Notes under the pieces: model-generated
Databases searched by the model: none
Seen by the model: only the letters and a program-made list of their open reading frames with translations
What the model was told of the DNA's origin: nothing
Shown here: positions 25,506 to 34,826 of the stretch, piece after piece
Numbering within the stretch: position 1 is the stretch's first letter
Layout of the letters: every line of letters starts with the position of its first letter
Assembly (NCBI GenBank): GCA_031400505.1
Contig: JANNPZ010000087.1
Location: 65,256 to 129,255, forward strand
Source: JAIYDJ01 sp031400505
GTDB taxonomy: Bacteria > Pseudomonadota > Alphaproteobacteria > Rhodobacterales > Rhodobacteraceae
Direction: 5' to 3'
Length of the DNA stretch: 64,000 bases
Position numbers and translations under genes: made by a program

Positions 25506-26282
25506 CTATACTCCGATCAGCCGGCTGCGTGCCTTGAGCGCGCCCAGCCAGGCCAAGCCGTGCACCGTCGCGCGCGCCGGGCGGTATTCTGCGGCAACCC
25601 AGCCATCATAGCTTGCCTCGTCCAGGTCGCCGCACAGTCTCGTCAGGTCAAACCCGCCACCGCCGGGTTCGGCCCGCGTCGGAAAGCCAGCGATCTGGAT
25701 ATGGCTGACGCGGTCCATATGACGCTGCCAAACCGCATCCGCATCGCCGTGAATGCGTGCCGCATGCCACAGGTCGAACTGCAAACCGATCTGCGGCAAG
25801 CCAAGGTCATCAAGGATACGCCCCGCCTGATCGAAATCGTTCAGGAAATATCCCGGCATGTCGTCGGCGTTCAGGGGTTCAACGCACAGCCGCTGATCGG
25901 GGGCCTGTGCCGCAGCCCAGGTCAGGTTTTCGAGGTAGGTCTGTTCCGCCAGCGGCCCGCGCGCCACCCCGGCCATCACATGCAGCCGTTGCGCGCCAAG
26001 ACGGGTTGCCATGTCCGCCCCGCGCAGGAAGCTGTCGCGAAACGCGGTTTCATCCCCCGGCACGGCGGCATGGCCCCGGTCGCCGGTCATCCAGTTGCCG
26101 GGCGGCGTGTTGATCAGGGCCACCGGTGCGCCCGCAAGGGCAATGATCCAGTCCTTTGCCGCGTGGTCGTAAGGGAACAGCATTTCGACGCCATCAAACC
26201 CCGCCTGTGCGGCAAGGTCGGGTCGGTCGAGCGCCGCCACTTCGGTGAACAGCATGGTCAGATTTGCGGCAAAGCGGGGCAT
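25506..26282 (-). CDS. hyi: Hydroxypyruvate isomerase-like TIM-barrel protein
   Basis: A 258-residue xylose-isomerase-like TIM barrel. MPRFAANLTMLFTEVAALDR, AGFDGVEMLFPYDHAAKDW, LINTPPGNW, LCVEPLNADDMPGYFLNDFD, GLQFDLWHAARIHGD, SHIQIAGFPTRAEPG and YDGWVAAEYRPA follow the Hyi order, with the Glu/Asp/His metal ligands visible in VEPLN, QFDLWH and HIQIAG. It would convert hydroxypyruvate to tartronate semialdehyde in glyoxylate metabolism, although the usual gcl/glxR partners are absent here. It directly follows the DUF1285 gene (1 nt apart). Confidence 0.9.
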   Translation of the reverse strand: MPRFAANLTMLFTEVAALDRPDLAAQAGFDGVEMLFPYDHAAKDWIIALAGAPVALINTPPGNWMTGDRGHAAVPGDETAFRDSFLRGADMATRLGAQRLHVMAGVARGPLAEQTYLENLTWAAAQAPDQRLCVEPLNADDMPGYFLNDFDQAGRILDDLGLPQIGLQFDLWHAARIHGDADAVWQRHMDRVSHIQIAGFPTRAEPGGGGFDLTRLCGDLDEASYDGWVAAEYRPARATVHGLAWLGALKARSRLIGV

Positions 26283-26882
26283 TCAGGGCAATTCGTTCGA
26301 AGGGATCATCGGAAAGAAGACGCCGGATGACCAGACGCCGAACCAGCTTTGTCCGTCAAGCGGTTCGTGAACCCCAAGGTCCACCAGACGGTAAAAGCTT
26401 TTGCGGTCAATGCGGGCGGGCAGGCCTGCGCGGATCAGTATCTGTGGGGCAGGTGTGCCGGTTTCGGGTTCGCGAAGGACCACAAGCGGATGCTCTGGGC
26501 TTGCGATGGCGTCATCTTCGGTCTTGGTGTGAAAGGTCAGGGTCTGGTCGCGGCCCGTGCCCGCCACCGTGAAATCGGTTGCATGCAATGGCAGGTCATC
26601 GACCTTGATGCCCACCTTTTCGACCGGGGTGACCAGAACATAGCGCCCGTCTTCCGCCCGCAGGATCGATGAAAAGAGCCGCACCAGCGGCGCGCGCCCG
26701 ATCGGCGAGCCAAGGTAATACCAGGTCCCGTCCCGCCCGATGCGAATGTCCAACTCTCCGCAGAACGGCGGGTTCCACAGATGCACGGGCGGCGGGCCTT
26801 TGCGGGTTGCCGCCTGAACCGACGCCGCCAGCCCGTCGGCCGAAAGTTTCACGATCATTTGTCCCGTTTCGCTTTTTGCCAT
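26283..26882 (-). CDS. DUF1285-family protein
   Basis: A 199-residue protein with PPVHLWNPPFCGELDIRIGR, DGTWYYLGSPIGRAPLVRLF and RKSFYRLVDLGV, the DUF1285 pattern. Function unknown; beta-rich and probably cytosolic, no signal peptide. It is divergent from the MoxR gene (58 nt between starts), an arrangement that recurs in Rhodobacterales, so shared regulation with the MoxR module is likely though not shown. Confidence 0.88.
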   Translation of the reverse strand: MAKSETGQMIVKLSADGLAASVQAATRKGPPPVHLWNPPFCGELDIRIGRDGTWYYLGSPIGRAPLVRLFSSILRAEDGRYVLVTPVEKVGIKVDDLPLHATDFTVAGTGRDQTLTFHTKTEDDAIASPEHPLVVLREPETGTPAPQILIRAGLPARIDRKSFYRLVDLGVHEPLDGQSWFGVWSSGVFFPMIPSNELP

Positions 26883-26940
26883 TTGTGCCTGCCGTCTTAC
26901 TTCGGTCTAATGCGCATATAACCTTTGCCGGAGCAATGTC

Positions 26941-27945
26941 ATGACCGATCCTGCCAGCCTTGTCGCCGAAATCGAAGCTTTGGCCGGGCGGCTGGCTGTG
27001 GCCAAGCGCGAGGTGAACCAGCGTTTTATCGGGCAGGACAAGGTGGTGGATCTGGTGCTGGCGGCGATGCTGTGCGGCGGGCATGCGCTGCTGGTCGGTC
27101 TGCCGGGTCTGGGCAAGACGCTGCTGGTTGACACACTGTCGCGGGTGATGGGGTTGAAGGGAAGCCGCATCCAGTTCACACCCGACCTGATGCCGGCGGA
27201 TATCCTGGGCTCCGAAGTGCTGGAAAGCGGGGCGGATGGTGCCCGCGCGTTCCGGTTCATTGAAGGACCGGTGTTCTGTCAGCTGTTGATGGCGGATGAG
27301 ATCAACCGCGCGTCACCCCGCACGCAATCGGCGCTGCTTCAGGCGATGCAGGAAAAAGAGGTGACAGTGGCGGGTGTGCATCGCCCGCTGGGCCGCCCGT
27401 TCCATGTGCTGGCGACGCAGAACCCGATCGAGCAAGAGGGCACCTATCCCCTGCCAGAGGCACAGTTGGACCGCTTTCTGGTGCAGGTCGATGTCGAATA
27501 CCCGACGCGCGCGACGGAGCGGGATATCCTGATGGCCACGACCGGGGCCGTCGAAGGCCGGGTCGAGGCGGTCTTTACCGCCGACGAGCTTATTGCGGCA
27601 CAGGCGATCATCCGGCGGATGCCGGTGGGGGATGCGGTGGTCGAGGCGATCCTTGACCTTGTGCGCGCCTGCCGCCCCGGAGAGCCCGAGGGACGCGATC
27701 TGGCGGGGTCACTGTCCTGGGGGCCGGGGCCGCGCGCCGCGCAGGCGTTGATGCTGTGCTGCCGGGCGCGCGCGCTGCTGGATGGGCGATTGGTGCCGGG
27801 GCTGCCGGATGTAGCGGCACTGGCGCGGCCTGTGCTGTCGCACCGGATGTCGCTGTCCTTTGCCGCACGGGCACGGGGTGAAACTTTGGGCGGGCTGATC
27901 GACCAGGTCGTGCAGCGCACACTGCGGCTTGGGGTCGCCGCGTGA
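26941..27945 (+). CDS. MoxR-family AAA+ ATPase
   Basis: A 334-residue AAA+ ATPase. Walker A LVGLPGLGKT, Walker B LLMADEINRASPRTQSALLQ, sensor-1 region HVLATQNPIEQEGTYPLPEA QLDRF and sensor-2 SLSWGPGPRAAQAL are present. MoxR proteins act as chaperone-like ATPases that mature or load partners, usually VWA-domain proteins, and here three such partners follow in overlapping frames. It starts the plus-strand module MoxR-DUF58-DUF4159-VWA. Confidence 0.95.
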   Translation: MTDPASLVAEIEALAGRLAVAKREVNQRFIGQDKVVDLVLAAMLCGGHALLVGLPGLGKTLLVDTLSRVMGLKGSRIQFTPDLMPADILGSEVLESGADGARAFRFIEGPVFCQLLMADEINRASPRTQSALLQAMQEKEVTVAGVHRPLGRPFHVLATQNPIEQEGTYPLPEAQLDRFLVQVDVEYPTRATERDILMATTGAVEGRVEAVFTADELIAAQAIIRRMPVGDAVVEAILDLVRACRPGEPEGRDLAGSLSWGPGPRAAQALMLCCRARALLDGRLVPGLPDVAALARPVLSHRMSLSFAARARGETLGGLIDQVVQRTLRLGVAA

Positions 27946-28802
27946 AAGTTTCCGCCGATCTGCGGTCAGAGGCCGAGGCGCTGGGGCATTCGCTGCCGGC
28001 GCTGTTGGCTCAGGCTGAGCATCTGGCGGCAACGGTGATGCTGGGCGAACATGGACGACGCAGGGCGGGGCTGGGGGATGAGTTCTGGCAGTACCGCCCG
28101 GCCCATGCGGGGGACCCGGCGCGGATGGTGGATTGGCGCCGCTCTGCCCGGTCGGACAGCCATTTCGTGCGGGAACGCGAATGGCAGGCGGCGCAGTCGG
28201 TGACGCTGTGGGTCGATGGCGCAAAGTCGATGGGTTTTACCGGCGATCGGGCGCGAGGGCCGAAGTCGGAACGCGCGCGGCTTTTGGCGCTGGCGCTGGC
28301 GGTTTTGCTGCTGCGCGGTGGCGAGCGGGTGGGGATGGCCGAGACACCGCGCGCCGGTCGGTCGCAACTGATGCGGCTGGCGCAGGATCTGGCGGATACC
28401 ACGGCGGATTATGGCGCACCCGAGGTGGGTGGCTTTGTCTCAAACGGCCGGGCGGTATTTCTGTCGGATTTCCTGGGCGATATCGCGCCGCTTGAGGCCG
28501 CTTTGGCCTATGGGGCGGATCGCGGGGTGCGCGGTGTCCTGCTGCAGGTTCTGGACCCGGCGGAAGAAGATTTTCCCTTTGACGGGCGCACGATTTTTGA
28601 ATCCATGGGCGGCGGACTACGGCATGAAACGCAACGCGCAGGCGATCTGCGTGCACGGTATCTGGCGCGGCTCGGCGAACGCAAAGACCGTCTGGCGGGG
28701 CTGGCCCGCGCTGTCGGCTGGCAGTTTTCGTGCTTTCACACTGGGGCTGGGGCACAACCGGCACTGCTGTGGGCCTACCGCGCCCTGGAGGGCGGGCGAT
28801 GA
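27942..28802 (+). CDS. DUF58-domain protein (MoxR partner)
   Basis: A 286-residue protein with the DUF58 core: GEHGRRRAGLGDEFWQYRPA (given in part) then DPARMVDWRRSARSDSHFVREREWQAAQ, here cited as DPARMVDWRRSARSD and FVREREWQAAQ. A VWA-like fold follows (VTLWVDGAKSM, where the MIDAS DxSxS is degenerate, and AVFLSDFLGDI). It overlaps moxR by 4 nt and the next gene by 4 nt, so the three are translationally coupled. Confidence 0.9.
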   Translation: MKVSADLRSEAEALGHSLPALLAQAEHLAATVMLGEHGRRRAGLGDEFWQYRPAHAGDPARMVDWRRSARSDSHFVREREWQAAQSVTLWVDGAKSMGFTGDRARGPKSERARLLALALAVLLLRGGERVGMAETPRAGRSQLMRLAQDLADTTADYGAPEVGGFVSNGRAVFLSDFLGDIAPLEAALAYGADRGVRGVLLQVLDPAEEDFPFDGRTIFESMGGGLRHETQRAGDLRARYLARLGERKDRLAGLARAVGWQFSCFHTGAGAQPALLWAYRALEGGR

Positions 28803-31546
28803 TCGCGCTCGGCTTTACCGCGCCGTGGTTGCTGTTGGGGTTGCTGGCCCTGCCGGTGTTGTGGCTGCTGCTGCGCGCCGTGCCGCCAGCGCCGATCCGG
28901 CGGCGGTTTCCGGGCGTCGCGTTGCTGCTTGGGCTGCTGGACGAAGACCGCGAGGCGGACAAGACGCCCTGGTGGCTGTTGCTGCTTCGCATGGCGGCTG
29001 TGGCAGCGGCAATCGTGGCCTTTGCCGGGCCAATCCTGAACCCGCGTGAAGATGTGTCGGGCACCGGGCCGCTTTTGGTGGTGCTGGATGGCGGCTGGGC
29101 CGACGCGCGGGATTGGCCGCGCCGCGTGGATCGGGCAGTGGCACTGGTGGACGAAGCCGGGCGCGACGGGCGTACTGTCGCCGTGGTGATGCTGACGGAC
29201 CCACCGCAAGTTCCGGTGTTTCAGGCGGCAGAGGCCTGGGCAGGGCGGGTGGCTGCGTTGCTGCCCGCGCCGTGGTTGCCGCAATCGGGATGGGTCGGGG
29301 CCTTGCCCGAGGGCGGGTTCGATACCGTCTGGCTGTCGGACGGGTTGGCCCATCAGGGGCAGGACGGTCTGGTGGCAGCCTTGAAGGATCGCGGGCGGCT
29401 GACCGTTGTTACCTCGCCTCGCCCCGTTCTGGCGCTGGCCCCGCCGGGGTTTGCCGATGGTGCGGTGCAGGTGCAACTGACCCGTGTGCCGGCTGGCGCA
29501 CCGGTGCTGGTCGAGGTCGTGGCGCGCGGGCCCGATCCTTCGGGGATCGAGCGCGAATTGGCACGCACACCGATTAACTTTGCGGCGGGCGAAGAGACGG
29601 CGCGAGCCGCGATGAGCCTTCCCCCCGAATTGCGCAACCGTATCAAGCGGTTCGAAATCCTTGGTCAACGCAGCGCGGGCGCGGTCAGTTTGACCGATGA
29701 CAGCCTGAAGCGCCGCAAGATTGCGCTGATCGGCGGCGGGGCCGACCGCGAGGGGCTGCAACTGCTGTCTCCGACCCATTTCCTGCGACAAGCCTTGGAA
29801 CCCGTGGCAGAGTTGATCGATGGCGGCCTTTCGGATGTGCTGCCGGCCAATCCGGATGTGATCGTGCTGGCCGATGTGGCGCGGTTGAGCCAGACCGAGG
29901 TGGAGGGGCTGCTGGATTGGCTGGATCAGGGCGGGCTGCTGTTGCGCTTTGCCGGGCCGAAACTTGCGGCGAGTGATGTCAGCCGGATCGACGAAGACCC
30001 GTTGATGCCGGTGCGCCTGCGCGAAGGCGGGCGGGCTGTGGGTGGCGCGATGAGTTGGGGCGAGCCAAAGGCGCTGGCCGATTTCGCGGAAAGCAGCCCG
30101 TTTCATGGGTTGACGATCCCGGCGGATGTCACCGTATCGGCCCAGGTGCTGGCGCAGCCTGGCCCAGACCTTTCGGCGCGCACCATTGCCGCGCTGGCCG
30201 ATGGTACGCCCTTGGTGACACGCAAAGAGGTCGGGCAGGGTCAGGTCGTGCTGGTGCATGTCACCGCCAATGCCGAATGGTCAACTCTGCCGCTGTCGGG
30301 TCTGTTCGTGCAGATGCTGGAACGGTTGGCGGTGTCGACCCGCGTCGGCGCTGTGGATGGCAGTGATCTGGCGGGGCAGGTCTGGGTGCCCGAAGTTCTG
30401 CTCGACGGGTTCGGAGTAGAGCGTGACGCGGGCGAGGTTGGCGGGATTTCCGGCGAGGATCTGGCAGCAGCGATGGTGGCGGGCCCGGGATCTTCCGTAC
30501 CGCCGGGGCTCTATGCGGGGGCGGAACGACAGGTTGCCTTGAATGCGGTTGGAGCAGATGCGGCCCTGGCGGCTGCAAGCTGGCCCTTGGGCACGGTCGT
30601 CGAGGGGCTGGAGGGTGCGCGCGAGCAAGCACTGAAGGGTGCGTTTCTGGCTGGGGCTTTGGTGTTGTTGACGGTCGATATTCTTGCGGCGCTGTGGCTG
30701 TCGGGCAAGCTGGCCGGTGTCATGCGGGCGGCCGTGGTCCTGCTGGCCGTGGCCGTGCTGGGCGCAGGGTTTTCCGGCGAGGCGCGTGCGGACGACGCGC
30801 GGGCCAACCTTGCGACGCAGGCCGTTGTGCTGGCGCATGTGCTGACCGGGGATCTGCGGGTCGATGCCGATGCCGAGGCTGGTTTGCGCGGATTGGGCGA
30901 CCAGTTGTGGTTGCGCACGTCCGTCGAACCCGACTTGCCACTGGGTGTCGATATCGAAGTAGACGAGCTTGCATTCTATCCGTTCCTGTATTGGCCGGTC
31001 ACTACCAGCCAACCCCTGCCATCGGCCGCGGCCTATGCGCGGTTGAACAAGTACTTGCGGACAGGCGGGATGATCCTTTTCGACACGCGGGACGGCGATA
31101 TCGCCGGGGGCGGGACGACGCCAGAGGCGCAGGCCTTGCAGCGGCTGGCCTCGGGGCTGGACATTCCGCCGCTGGAACCGATGCCGGTGGATCACGTGCT
31201 GTCTCGGACTTTTTATCTGCTGCAGGATTTTCCGGGCCGCTATATGGGCCGGACGCTGTGGGTCGAAGCCGCCCCACCGGATGCCGAGCAGATCGAGGGG
31301 ATGCCGTTTCGCAACCTGAACGACGGTGTGACGCCGGTAATCTTTGGCGGCAACGATTGGGCGCGGGCCTGGGCCACCGATCTGGATATGGTGCCGATCT
31401 ATCCCGTCGGGCGCGGGGCGGCCGGAGAGCAGCAGCGCGAGTTGGCCTACCGGTTCGGCATCAACGTTATCATGCATGTGCTGACCGGGAACTATAAGTC
31501 CGATCAGGTGCATGTGCCGGCCTTGCTGGAAAGGTTGGGGCAATGA
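28799..31546 (+). CDS. BatA/DUF4159 membrane protein
   Basis: A 915-residue protein. Residues 1 to about 80 form the BatA-type N-terminus with two membrane helices (MIALGFTAPWLLLGLLALPV, WWLLLLRMAAVAAAIVAFAG). A VWA-like region follows whose MIDAS reads VLDGGWADAR rather than DxSxS, so metal binding is doubtful. A gatase-like beta segment (ALIGGGADREGLQLLSPT, DVIVLADVARLSQTEVEGLL) comes next, then a third membrane helix near residue 640. The C-terminal DUF4159 domain starts about residue 660 (LATQAVVLAHVLTGDLRVDA, TGGMILFDTRDGD). It spans the inner membrane and probably works with the MoxR ATPase. The ATG at 28799 overlaps the DUF58 stop. Confidence 0.9.
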   Translation: MIALGFTAPWLLLGLLALPVLWLLLRAVPPAPIRRRFPGVALLLGLLDEDREADKTPWWLLLLRMAAVAAAIVAFAGPILNPREDVSGTGPLLVVLDGGWADARDWPRRVDRAVALVDEAGRDGRTVAVVMLTDPPQVPVFQAAEAWAGRVAALLPAPWLPQSGWVGALPEGGFDTVWLSDGLAHQGQDGLVAALKDRGRLTVVTSPRPVLALAPPGFADGAVQVQLTRVPAGAPVLVEVVARGPDPSGIERELARTPINFAAGEETARAAMSLPPELRNRIKRFEILGQRSAGAVSLTDDSLKRRKIALIGGGADREGLQLLSPTHFLRQALEPVAELIDGGLSDVLPANPDVIVLADVARLSQTEVEGLLDWLDQGGLLLRFAGPKLAASDVSRIDEDPLMPVRLREGGRAVGGAMSWGEPKALADFAESSPFHGLTIPADVTVSAQVLAQPGPDLSARTIAALADGTPLVTRKEVGQGQVVLVHVTANAEWSTLPLSGLFVQMLERLAVSTRVGAVDGSDLAGQVWVPEVLLDGFGVERDAGEVGGISGEDLAAAMVAGPGSSVPPGLYAGAERQVALNAVGADAALAAASWPLGTVVEGLEGAREQALKGAFLAGALVLLTVDILAALWLSGKLAGVMRAAVVLLAVAVLGAGFSGEARADDARANLATQAVVLAHVLTGDLRVDADAEAGLRGLGDQLWLRTSVEPDLPLGVDIEVDELAFYPFLYWPVTTSQPLPSAAAYARLNKYLRTGGMILFDTRDGDIAGGGTTPEAQALQRLASGLDIPPLEPMPVDHVLSRTFYLLQDFPGRYMGRTLWVEAAPPDAEQIEGMPFRNLNDGVTPVIFGGNDWARAWATDLDMVPIYPVGRGAAGEQQRELAYRFGINVIMHVLTGNYKSDQVHVPALLERLGQ

Positions 31547-33606
31547 GTGCGGTGATCTTTGCGCCATTGCTGCCCTGGCCGGTGATCTGGGGTTTGGCGG
31601 GTTTTGCCGGGCTGTTGCTGGCCCTTGCGGTGTGGCGTGGGCTGGCGGGGTGGGTGTTGCGCGGCCTTGCACTGGGGGTGCTGGTGCTGGCGCTGACCGG
31701 GCCGTCGTTGCAGCAGGAAGACCGCAAGCCGCTGACCGATATTGTGCTGCTGGTGGTCGATGAAAGTGCGTCACAGGGGTTGGGCGATCGGTCGGACCAA
31801 GTGGAGCGGGCAGTTGAATCGGTGCAGGCCGAGGTGGCCGCACTTCCCAACACCGAATTGCGCATCGTGACCTTTGCCGATGGGGCCGAGGATGCCGGAT
31901 CGCTGGCCATGACCGCGCTGGCCGAAGCATTGGCCGAGGAACCCCGCGCCCGGGTGGCGGGGGCGATCCTAATCACGGATGGGCAGGTGCATGATCTGGG
32001 GCTGGTGCCGGCGATGCCCGCGCCGTTGCAGGTGCTGCTGACGGGGCGGGAGGCGGACTGGGACAGACGGTTGGTCGTGCTTGATGCGCCAGCCTTTGCC
32101 ATTCTGGGCGAAGAAGTGGTCTTGAAACTGCGCATCGAGGACCAGGGTGCGGTTCCGGCCGACATGCCGGGGTTTGTACAACTGACAATCGCGGTGGATG
32201 CCGATGAACCGGTCAGTTTCGATGTGCCGGTTGGCGAGGATCTGGAACTGCCGGTGACGCTGCCGCATGGCGGGATGAACGTGCTGCAGTTTTCGGTAGC
32301 GACGGCGGAGGGTGAACTGACCGAGCGCAACAACGCAGCTGTGGTACAGATCAACGGGGTACGCGACCGGCTTCGCGTTCTTTTGGTGTCGGGCGAGCCG
32401 CATGCAGGCGAGCGGGTGTGGCGCAACCTGTTGAAATCGGATGCCTCGGTCGATCTGGTGCATTTTACCATCCTGCGTCCGCCGGAAAAGCAGGACGGAG
32501 TTCCGGTGACCGAGCTGAGCCTGATTGCTTTCCCCACGCGCGAGTTGTTCGTGGAAAAGATCAGCGAGTTCGACCTGATCATCTTTGACCGCTACCGGAT
32601 GCGGGGCATCCTGCCGATGAGCTATATCGACAACGTAGTGCAGTATGTGAAGGACGGCGGCACGGTTCTGGTGGCGGCGGGGCCGGAATACGGGGCGGTG
32701 GACAGTTTGTGGCGCTCTCCGCTGGCCGAAATTTTGCCGGCCGAACCGACGGCACGGGTGGTGGAGGAAGGGTTTTCGCCCGCGCTCACCGATCTGGGGC
32801 GACGGCATCCGGTGACGGAAGGGCTTGAGGCGCTGGCGCCCGAGGGGGGCTGGGGGCGCTGGCACCGGCTGGTCGAGGTCAATCCCTTGCGCGGGCAGAT
32901 CGTGATGTCGGGGCCGGGGGATCGACCGTTGCTGGTGCTGGACCGGGTGGGCGAGGGGCGGATTGCGGTGCTTGCGTCAGATCAGATGTGGCTTTGGGGG
33001 CGCGGGTATGAGGGCGGTGGGCCGCAACTGGAATTGCTGCGCAGGCTGGCGCATTGGATGCTGAAGGAGCCGGAGCTGGAGGAGGAAAGCTTGACGGCGG
33101 TGGCCAAGGGGGCGCTTTTGACCATCACGCGGCGATCTGTTGCAGAGTCGCCGCCGGGCGACTTGCTGGTGACCGGACCGGACGGGGCCCAGGTGACGCT
33201 CGCGCTGCCAGAGGTGAGCCCGGGCAAGCATCAGGCCGATTGGCAGGCCCCCGGAGTCGGGCTGTACCGTTTGCAGCAGGACGATCTGACGCGGGTGGTG
33301 GCGGTCGGGCCGCGCAGCCCCAAGGAGTTCGAGGAAACCATCGCAAGCGGGGACAAGCTGGAGCCGCTGGTCACCCCGACCAATGGCGGCATCCTGCGCC
33401 TTGAGGCGGGCGAGCCGGATGTGCGCGGCGTGCGCGAGGGGCGGCAGGCCTATGGGCGCGGGTGGATCGGGGTCACCCCGCGCGGGGCCTATTTGACGCA
33501 AGACATCCGGGTGGCGGCGCTGATGCCGGGGTGGTTGTATATGGTGCTGGCGGCCGGGTTTGCGGTGGCGGCCTGGCTGATCGAAGGGCGGCGGCGGCCT
33601 GGCTGA
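31543..33606 (+). CDS. VWA / glutamine-amidotransferase-fold membrane protein
   Basis: A 687-residue protein. Two N-terminal helices (LPWPVIWGLAGFAGLLLALA, VLRGLALGVLVLALTGPSL) precede a VWA domain with an intact MIDAS DESAS at residues 73-77 and ILITDGQVHD. A CARDB/beta-sandwich-like stretch follows, then a gatase1-like domain (RLRVLLVSGEPHAGERVWRN, FDLIIFDRYRMRGILP, GGTVLVAAGPEYGA) lacking a Cys-His-Glu triad, and a C-terminal membrane helix (LYMVLAAGFAVAAWLIEG). The periplasmic bulk between helices fits a membrane-anchored partner of MoxR. It overlaps the DUF4159 gene by 4 nt and ends the module. Confidence 0.88.
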   Translation: MSAVIFAPLLPWPVIWGLAGFAGLLLALAVWRGLAGWVLRGLALGVLVLALTGPSLQQEDRKPLTDIVLLVVDESASQGLGDRSDQVERAVESVQAEVAALPNTELRIVTFADGAEDAGSLAMTALAEALAEEPRARVAGAILITDGQVHDLGLVPAMPAPLQVLLTGREADWDRRLVVLDAPAFAILGEEVVLKLRIEDQGAVPADMPGFVQLTIAVDADEPVSFDVPVGEDLELPVTLPHGGMNVLQFSVATAEGELTERNNAAVVQINGVRDRLRVLLVSGEPHAGERVWRNLLKSDASVDLVHFTILRPPEKQDGVPVTELSLIAFPTRELFVEKISEFDLIIFDRYRMRGILPMSYIDNVVQYVKDGGTVLVAAGPEYGAVDSLWRSPLAEILPAEPTARVVEEGFSPALTDLGRRHPVTEGLEALAPEGGWGRWHRLVEVNPLRGQIVMSGPGDRPLLVLDRVGEGRIAVLASDQMWLWGRGYEGGGPQLELLRRLAHWMLKEPELEEESLTAVAKGALLTITRRSVAESPPGDLLVTGPDGAQVTLALPEVSPGKHQADWQAPGVGLYRLQQDDLTRVVAVGPRSPKEFEETIASGDKLEPLVTPTNGGILRLEAGEPDVRGVREGRQAYGRGWIGVTPRGAYLTQDIRVAALMPGWLYMVLAAGFAVAAWLIEGRRRPG

Positions 33607-33615
33607 TCCGGCGCA

Positions 33616-33669
33616 CCGGGGGTTTCACACCCCCGGACCCCCGTGGGATACTTGTGCCAAGGTGAAAGC
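33616..33669 (-). repeat. Dispersed hairpin repeat, copy 3
   Basis: Minus-strand copy: GCTTTCACCTTGGCACAAG, then TATCCCACGGGGGTCC and hairpin GGGGGT - GTGAA - ACCCCC. It lies exactly between the convergent VWA and Zn-ribbon genes, so it may separate the two modules transcriptionally. Confidence 0.9.
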
Positions 33670-33677
33670 AGCTTGCG

Positions 33678-34823
33678 TCAAGGTGTGTCGAGCCAGTCCG
33701 GGCGCGGCAGGCCCAGCGCTTCGGGGTCACTAAGATAGACAGCGCCGAGAATGACGATCACTGAGAGCAGCACGGCAAAAGCGATTTTCCAGCCGGAATA
33801 CGGGCGCTCGCCCTGGACTTCGCCGGTCTGGCCGTTGACGAGGAAGCGATAGGATTTGCCGCCGTATTTGTAGGCCGCCATCCAGACCGGTAGCAGGATG
33901 TGCTTGAAGGTTTCATCGAGGAAATCGCTGTCGATGGTTTCGATCTGCTGGACATCGCCTCCGATGTCGCGGCGCACGTCAGTTTCGATGACTTGTGTCA
34001 TCCGGTTGCGGGCGGATCCATGGCCGTCGGCCAGTGAGACAGTGTAACCTTCGGCCTGAAAGCCTGCGAGATAGTCGGGCGAATAGGCGGCGAGTTGGCC
34101 CAGATCCCAAGGGTCGAGCCCGGATGCAAGTCGTGGCGGCAGGGCGGTCGAGGCAATGACCACGACATCATCGAAGTCCCGCGCCACGGTCCCTGCAGCC
34201 GGATACCAGCGGGTTTTCTGGACCTGCTCTTGCCGTTGTTGCCGTTTGCCGTCCACCATTACCGTGACGGTGCGGGATTCGTAGTAATGCTCGCCGCGCT
34301 TGCCGCGATAGCGTGACCGGGTGTCGGCATCGAAGGTCCAGTAGGGCACGTAGATGCCGGTCATCGCCCGGCCCTTGCGGGTGTATTCGACCAGTTTGGA
34401 AGGCGCGAACCACAGCCGGCCCAGCCATTTGACCAATTGGGCGCGGGCCTCGGTTTCGGTCAGGGCAAAGGGGACCAGCGCCTGCGGCTTGATCACGCGA
34501 TGCGCGCCGGTATCGATGGCGACCGGGCTGGCGCAGAACGGGCATTCGGTGGCGTGGTTGGCACCTTGAAACTCGACCACCGCGCCGCAGGACGGGCAGG
34601 AGGTCGAGCGAACTTCTGCGGTGGCCGCCGCGGGCAGATCATCGCGCAAGCCGCGTTCAAGGTCCAGCTCGCCCAGGGCACGCGCGATCGAGCGAGGGGC
34701 ATCGGGCGTGATGGCCTGGGCATGGCCGCAATGATCACAGGTCAGTTCGGTCTGACCGGGCGCATATCGCAGGTCGGCCCCGCATTGCGCGCAGGGCCAG
34801 CGGTATTCTTGCGCGACCGCCAT
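33678..34823 (-). CDS. TFIIB-type zinc-ribbon membrane protein (YdjG-like)
   Basis: A 381-residue protein with two N-terminal zinc ribbons: CAQCGADLRYAPGQTELTCDHC (C-x2-C ... C-x2-C, residues about 11-32) and CPSCGAVVEFQ...CPFCAS (about 76-98). A beta-rich middle follows (YVPYWTFDADTRSRYRGKRG), then one C-terminal membrane helix (KIAFAVLLSVIVILGAVYLS). Bacillus YdjG, which works with the SPFH protein YdjI, has similar ribbons; that likeness plus the SPFH gene 4 nt upstream is the basis of the call. It is the last gene of the minus-strand module. Confidence 0.85.
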   Translation of the reverse strand: MAVAQEYRWPCAQCGADLRYAPGQTELTCDHCGHAQAITPDAPRSIARALGELDLERGLRDDLPAAATAEVRSTSCPSCGAVVEFQGANHATECPFCASPVAIDTGAHRVIKPQALVPFALTETEARAQLVKWLGRLWFAPSKLVEYTRKGRAMTGIYVPYWTFDADTRSRYRGKRGEHYYESRTVTVMVDGKRQQRQEQVQKTRWYPAAGTVARDFDDVVVIASTALPPRLASGLDPWDLGQLAAYSPDYLAGFQAEGYTVSLADGHGSARNRMTQVIETDVRRDIGGDVQQIETIDSDFLDETFKHILLPVWMAAYKYGGKSYRFLVNGQTGEVQGERPYSGWKIAFAVLLSVIVILGAVYLSDPEALGLPRPDWLDTP

Positions 34824-34826
34824 GGG

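Noticed and set aside
28775..31930. Two long minus-strand open frames opposite the BatA/DUF4159 and VWA genes
   Set aside because: Shadow frames without domains or Shine-Dalgarno; the plus-strand genes have clear motifs and 4-nt overlaps.
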